Shown: piece after piece, positions 4,190 to 6,133 of the stretch | Numbering within the stretch: position 1 is the stretch's first letter | Layout of the letters: every line of letters begins with the position of its first letter | Assembly (NCBI GenBank): GCA_910580135.1 | Contig: CAJTXC010000006.1 | Span: 20,822 to 26,954, forward strand | Length of the DNA: 6,133 bases | Direction of reading: 5' to 3' | Origin: an uncultured Bacilli bacterium | Lineage (GTDB): Bacteria; Bacillota_I; Bacilli_A; RF39; UBA660 | Program-made: the position numbers and the translations under genes | The notes under the pieces: model-generated | Told to the model about the DNA's origin: nothing | The model's input: only the letters and a program-made list of their open reading frames with translations | Database searches by the model: none

Positions 4190-4888
4190 ATGAAAAAGAA
4201 AAGTAAGAAGTATACTGAAGCTTTAGAAAAGATCGAAAAAGGTAAATTATATTCACTTGAAGAAGCTGTAAAGTTAGTTAAAGAAACTTCAGTGTCTACG
4301 TTTGATGGAACTGTTGAAATAGCAGTAAGATTAAACTTAGATACAAAGAAAAACGACCAACAATTAAGAGGTGCAATCGTTTTACCTCATGGAACTGGTA
4401 AAGCTAAAAAAGTATTAGTTTTAGCTAAAGGTGATGCTGCAAAAGCAGCTGTTGATGCCGGAGCTGACTTTGTTGGTGATGTTGACATGATTACTAAAAT
4501 CGAAAAAGAAAACTGGTTCGAATTTGACGTAATTATTGCAACACCAGAAATGATGCCATTACTTGGTAAATTAGGTAAGGTTTTAGGGCCAAAAGGATTA
4601 ATGCCTAACCCTAAAACTGGTACTGTTACTATGGATACTAAAAAGGCTGTTGAAGACGTTAAAAAAGGACGTGTTGAATACAGAACAGATTCATATGCTA
4701 ACGTACATGCATTAGTTGGTAAAGTTTCATTTGACGATGAAAAATTAGTAGATAATGTTAAAGCATTCATGGATGTTATAATTAAATCTAAACCACAAGC
4801 TGCTAAGGGTGTTTACCTTAAAGGTGTTTCTTTAGCATCAACTATGGGTCCTGGTGTTAAAGTTGATTTATCATCATTTGACAAATAG
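4190..4888 (+). CDS. rplA: 50S ribosomal protein L1
   Basis: A 232-residue L1, normal length, which binds the L1 stalk of 23S rRNA, helps move deacylated tRNA out of the E site, and in bacteria represses its own mRNA. Domain I is built from about residues 1-67 and 160-228 (start KKSKKYTEALEKIEKGKLYS; FDGTVEIAVRLNLDTKK at 38-54). Domain II is the inserted segment of about 68-159, carrying the family signature LGKVLGPKGLMPNPKTGTVT (128-147). The threonine-methionine-glycine-proline-glycine loop near 218-222 (TMGPG) completes the RNA-binding face. AGGAGG (4177-4182) lies seven bases before the ATG. The hairpin directly upstream is an apparent binding site for this same protein, and the -35 element of the rplJ promoter is embedded in its last codons. 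Confidence 0.97.
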   Translation: MKKKSKKYTEALEKIEKGKLYSLEEAVKLVKETSVSTFDGTVEIAVRLNLDTKKNDQQLRGAIVLPHGTGKAKKVLVLAKGDAAKAAVDAGADFVGDVDMITKIEKENWFEFDVIIATPEMMPLLGKLGKVLGPKGLMPNPKTGTVTMDTKKAVEDVKKGRVEYRTDSYANVHALVGKVSFDDEKLVDNVKAFMDVIIKSKPQAAKGVYLKGVSLASTMGPGVKVDLSSFDK

Positions 4889-4906
4889 TAAAAAATAATA
4901 TAGAAT
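4878..4906 (+). promoter_or_regulatory. Strong promoter for rplJ-rplL
   Basis: A perfect TTGACA (4878-4883), a 17-base spacer and TAGAAT (4901-4906) make this the best promoter match in the window. The -35 element is inside the last codons of rplA. Transcription would start near 4913, exactly where the first leader hairpin begins, which supports the assignment. Confidence 0.82.
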
Positions 4907-4912
4907 ATTTGT

Positions 4913-5050
4913 TAGTTAACCCCAAGCGGGATTAATTATAAAGTACCAAAGACAGTAGGAGCAAGTAATTGCGTAACTATTATTCCTACCGAGGACGAAA
5001 CTTAAAAATAGGATTTTAAGGTCTTCATGTCTTTGATGTGGAGACCTTTT
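4913..5050 (+). promoter_or_regulatory. L10 leader (L10-L12 binding, autoregulatory RNA)
   Basis: The leader starts with a hairpin at 4913-4938: TTAGTTAA with TTAATTA arms, then CCC/GGG closing an AAGC loop. The L10 recognition core follows: CCAAAGACAGTAGG (4946-4959) and CCTACCGAGG (4985-4994). In the core GTAGGA (4955-4960) pairs with TCCTAC (4984-4989), flanked by the unpaired AAAGACA and CGAGGA strands typical of the kink-like L10 site. A GCAA/TTGC hairpin (4961-4972) with a GNRA-type GTAA loop sits at the tip. This matches the widespread L10 leader of Firmicutes, where excess L10-L12 complex lowers rplJL expression by promoting early termination; an attenuator hairpin occupies its 3' end. 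Recognition is from the core motif, without a covariance search. Confidence 0.88.
5018..5050 (+). terminator. Attenuator hairpin in the rplJ leader
   Basis: AAGGTCT (5018-5024) pairs perfectly with AGACCTT (5042-5048); the stem can grow to 13 pairs with G-U pairs (5025-5030 with 5036-5041). It is followed by a short T tract, TTTT then AATT, weaker than the other terminators here, as expected of a conditional one. It lies 45 bases before rplJ, inside the leader. Confidence 0.72.
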
Positions 5051-5094
5051 AATTGATACAAGGTACTTATTATACTAATGAAGGAGGAATAACG

Positions 5095-5592
5095 ATGGCA
5101 AACCAAGCTATAATTGCTAAAAAAGAAGAAGTAGTTAATGAAATAGCTGAGCGTGTTGAAGCATCCGCAAGCGCAATTTTATTTGATTACCGTGGTTTAA
5201 CAGACGCAGAAATCACTGATTTACGTCGCAAGCTACGTGAACAAGAATCTTCTTATAAAGTATATAAAAATACTTTAACAAAAAGAGCATTTGACAAGTT
5301 ATCTATTAATTTAGATGAATGTCTTGAAGGTCCATCTGCTATGGCAACATCAAGTGATGCTATTGCACCTATTAAGGTTTTAGCAGACTTTGCTAAAGAT
5401 CATCCTGCACTTGAATTAAAGGGTGGTATCGTAGATGGAAAAGAAACAAGCTTAGAAGAATTAAAAGAATTAGCAAACGTTCCATCAAGAGACGGATTAT
5501 TAACAATGTTCGCTGCTGGATTAATGGAACATGTTAAAAACGTTGCTATATGTCTTGACTTACATAGTCAAAACTTAGAAGAAGAAAAATAA
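5095..5592 (+). CDS. rplJ: 50S ribosomal protein L10
   Basis: A 165-residue L10, usual length, which anchors the L7/L12 dimers to 23S rRNA at the base of the factor-binding stalk and, bound to L12, represses its own operon. The N-terminal RNA-binding domain covers about 1-100: IIAKKEEVVNEIAERVEAS (6-24), LFDYRGLTDAEITDLRRKLR (29-48) and YKVYKNTLTKRAF (54-66), then EGPSAMA (78-84). A small domain follows (LELKGGIVDGK, 106-116). The C-terminal helix, from about 134 to the acidic LEEEK end, is where L12 dimers dock. AAGGAGG (5081-5087) lies seven bases before the ATG. A longer reading frame starting at TTG 5053 would begin right behind the attenuator and lacks a ribosome binding site; it also adds 14 residues not seen in the family. 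Confidence 0.97.
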   Translation: MANQAIIAKKEEVVNEIAERVEASASAILFDYRGLTDAEITDLRRKLREQESSYKVYKNTLTKRAFDKLSINLDECLEGPSAMATSSDAIAPIKVLADFAKDHPALELKGGIVDGKETSLEELKELANVPSRDGLLTMFAAGLMEHVKNVAICLDLHSQNLEEEK

Positions 5593-5619
5593 TTTTAAAA
5601 AATAGGGAGGAAAATTAAA

Positions 5620-5988
5620 ATGGCAAAATTAAGTACACAAGAAATTATTGATGCAATTAAAGAAATGAAAATTCTTGAAGTAAAAGAATTAGTAGACGCA
5701 ATGAAAGAAGAATTTGGGGTTGATCCAAGTGCTGTAGCTGTAGCTGCTGCACCTGCTGCTGGAGCTGCTGCTGAAGAAAAGACTTCTGCAACTGTAGTAT
5801 TAAAAGATGCTGGAGCTGCTAAAATCCAAGTAATCAAAGCAATCAGAGATATCACTGGTTTAGGATTAATGGAAGCTAAAGCATTAGCTGACAACGGAGG
5901 AAACGTTAAAGAAAACGCTCCAATGGATGAAGCTAACGACATCAAAGCTAAGTTAGAAGAAGCTGGCGCTACTGTTGAACTTGCTTAA
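5620..5988 (+). CDS. rplL: 50S ribosomal protein L7/L12
   Basis: A 122-residue L7/L12, the multicopy stalk protein that recruits EF-Tu, EF-G and other translational GTPases. The N-terminal dimerisation and L10-binding domain covers about 1-33 (STQEIIDAIKEMKILEVKEL at 5-24). The flexible alanine-rich hinge is about 36-52 (PSAVAVAAAPAAGAAAE). The globular factor-binding domain runs from 54 to the end, with KIQVIKAIRDITGLGLMEAK (68-87) forming the factor-contact helices. The usual GLKEAK is GLMEAK here (Met84), and the following segment DNGGNVKENAP differs from the common VDxxPKPLKEG pattern, so the C-terminal domain is somewhat divergent. AGGGAGG (5604-5610) is nine bases before the ATG. It shares the L10-controlled mRNA with rplJ, 27 bases upstream, and ends before a strong terminator. 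Confidence 0.97.
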   Translation: MAKLSTQEIIDAIKEMKILEVKELVDAMKEEFGVDPSAVAVAAAPAAGAAAEEKTSATVVLKDAGAAKIQVIKAIRDITGLGLMEAKALADNGGNVKENAPMDEANDIKAKLEEAGATVELA

Positions 5989-6006
5989 TTAGTTAAATAA
6001 GTACTT

Positions 6007-6034
6007 AAAGAGTTACGTTTGTAACTCTTTTTTT
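6007..6034 (+). terminator. Intrinsic terminator of the rplJ-rplL operon
   Basis: A perfect 10-bp stem, AAAGAGTTAC (6007-6016) with GTAACTCTTT (6021-6030), closes a GTTT loop and ends in an uninterrupted T tract at 6028-6034. It is the strongest terminator in the window. In many bacteria some transcription continues into rpoB; whether rpoB lies downstream here cannot be seen. Confidence 0.93.
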
Positions 6035-6133
6035 GGTTAATGAAAATTATCCTTATATTTTTGTGATATATTAAAAATCGTAAATTTTTAGATTAAATTC
6101 AGTTATATAAGAAAATATTATAAAATCAGAGTT
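6035..6133. other. AT-rich tail without a recognisable gene
   Basis: No convincing reading frame begins in these 99 bases. TAAAAAT (6072-6078) and ATTTTTA (6084-6090) form an AT-only palindrome. TATAAA (6119-6124) could be a -10 element, but no acceptable -35 stands at the right distance. It is probably upstream regulatory DNA of the next gene outside the window. Confidence 0.4.

Noticed and set aside
4387..4770. A 127-codon open frame on the minus strand within rplA
   Set aside because: Antisense to the conserved L1 domain II, low-complexity serine/threonine/alanine composition and no start signals.
5053..5094. Extension of rplJ to an upstream TTG
   Set aside because: The codon follows directly on the attenuator stem, lacks a ribosome binding site, and the ATG at 5095 has an ideal one and matches the family start.
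5743..5786. GCT-rich repeat in rplL as a tandem repeat or recombination site
   Set aside because: It encodes the normal alanine-rich hinge of L7/L12; repetition follows from codon use.
5595..5945. A 116-codon open frame on the minus strand over rplL
   Set aside because: It mirrors the alanine-rich L7/L12 gene and shows no independent coding or initiation signal.

Overview
The window is a strongly AT-rich (roughly 30% G+C by eye) stretch of core chromosome from a low-GC, Gram-positive, probably spore-forming Firmicute (Bacillota). The evidence is gene content and order. Sporulation genes yabP-yabQ are followed by the division gene divIC, then the conserved block mrnC-rlmB-sigH-secE-nusG-rplK-rplA-rplJ-rplL. 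All twelve genes lie on the + strand, tightly packed, with strong AGGAGG-type ribosome binding sites. I see no mobile element, CRISPR array, tRNA or rRNA gene. The species cannot be named from this sequence. Reduced spacing and the loss of several genes normally found between these blocks suggest a compact genome.

Layout: (1) 5-905 holds yabP and yabQ, translationally coupled by a one-base overlap, then divIC with its own apparent promoter and a clear intrinsic terminator at its stop codon. (2) 919-2688 holds mrnC, rlmB and sigH: a 23S rRNA maturation nuclease, a 23S rRNA 2'-O-methyltransferase and a sporulation/transition-type sigma factor, only a few bases apart. A promoter with an extended -10 element sits just after the divIC terminator. 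(3) 2685-3524 holds secE and nusG behind a good sigma-A-type promoter that begins on the sigH stop codon. (4) 3539-4888 holds rplK and rplA (L11, L1). They have their own promoter with a perfect palindrome in its spacer, a structured rplK leader, and an L1-type binding hairpin just before the rplA ribosome binding site. (5) 4878-6034 holds rplJ and rplL (L10, L7/L12). Its near-consensus promoter overlaps the end of rplA, its roughly 180-base leader matches the L10 leader and contains an attenuator hairpin, and a strong terminator closes the operon. The last 99 bases carry no recognisable gene.

How the genes work together: most of the window serves ribosome and transcription machinery. L11, L1, L10 and L7/L12 form the two stalks of the 50S subunit, Mini-III and RlmB process and modify 23S rRNA, NusG controls elongating RNA polymerase, and SecE is part of the protein-export channel. 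The proteins are ordinary; the informative part is the non-coding DNA. There are five candidate promoters, at least three structured mRNA leader elements, and two pairs of mutually exclusive RNA pairings that look like switches. The most interesting observation is a shared GTGG-R-AGG...GCTAT...ACCAC motif upstream of both rplK and rplA, suggesting that L1 may act at two places in one operon.
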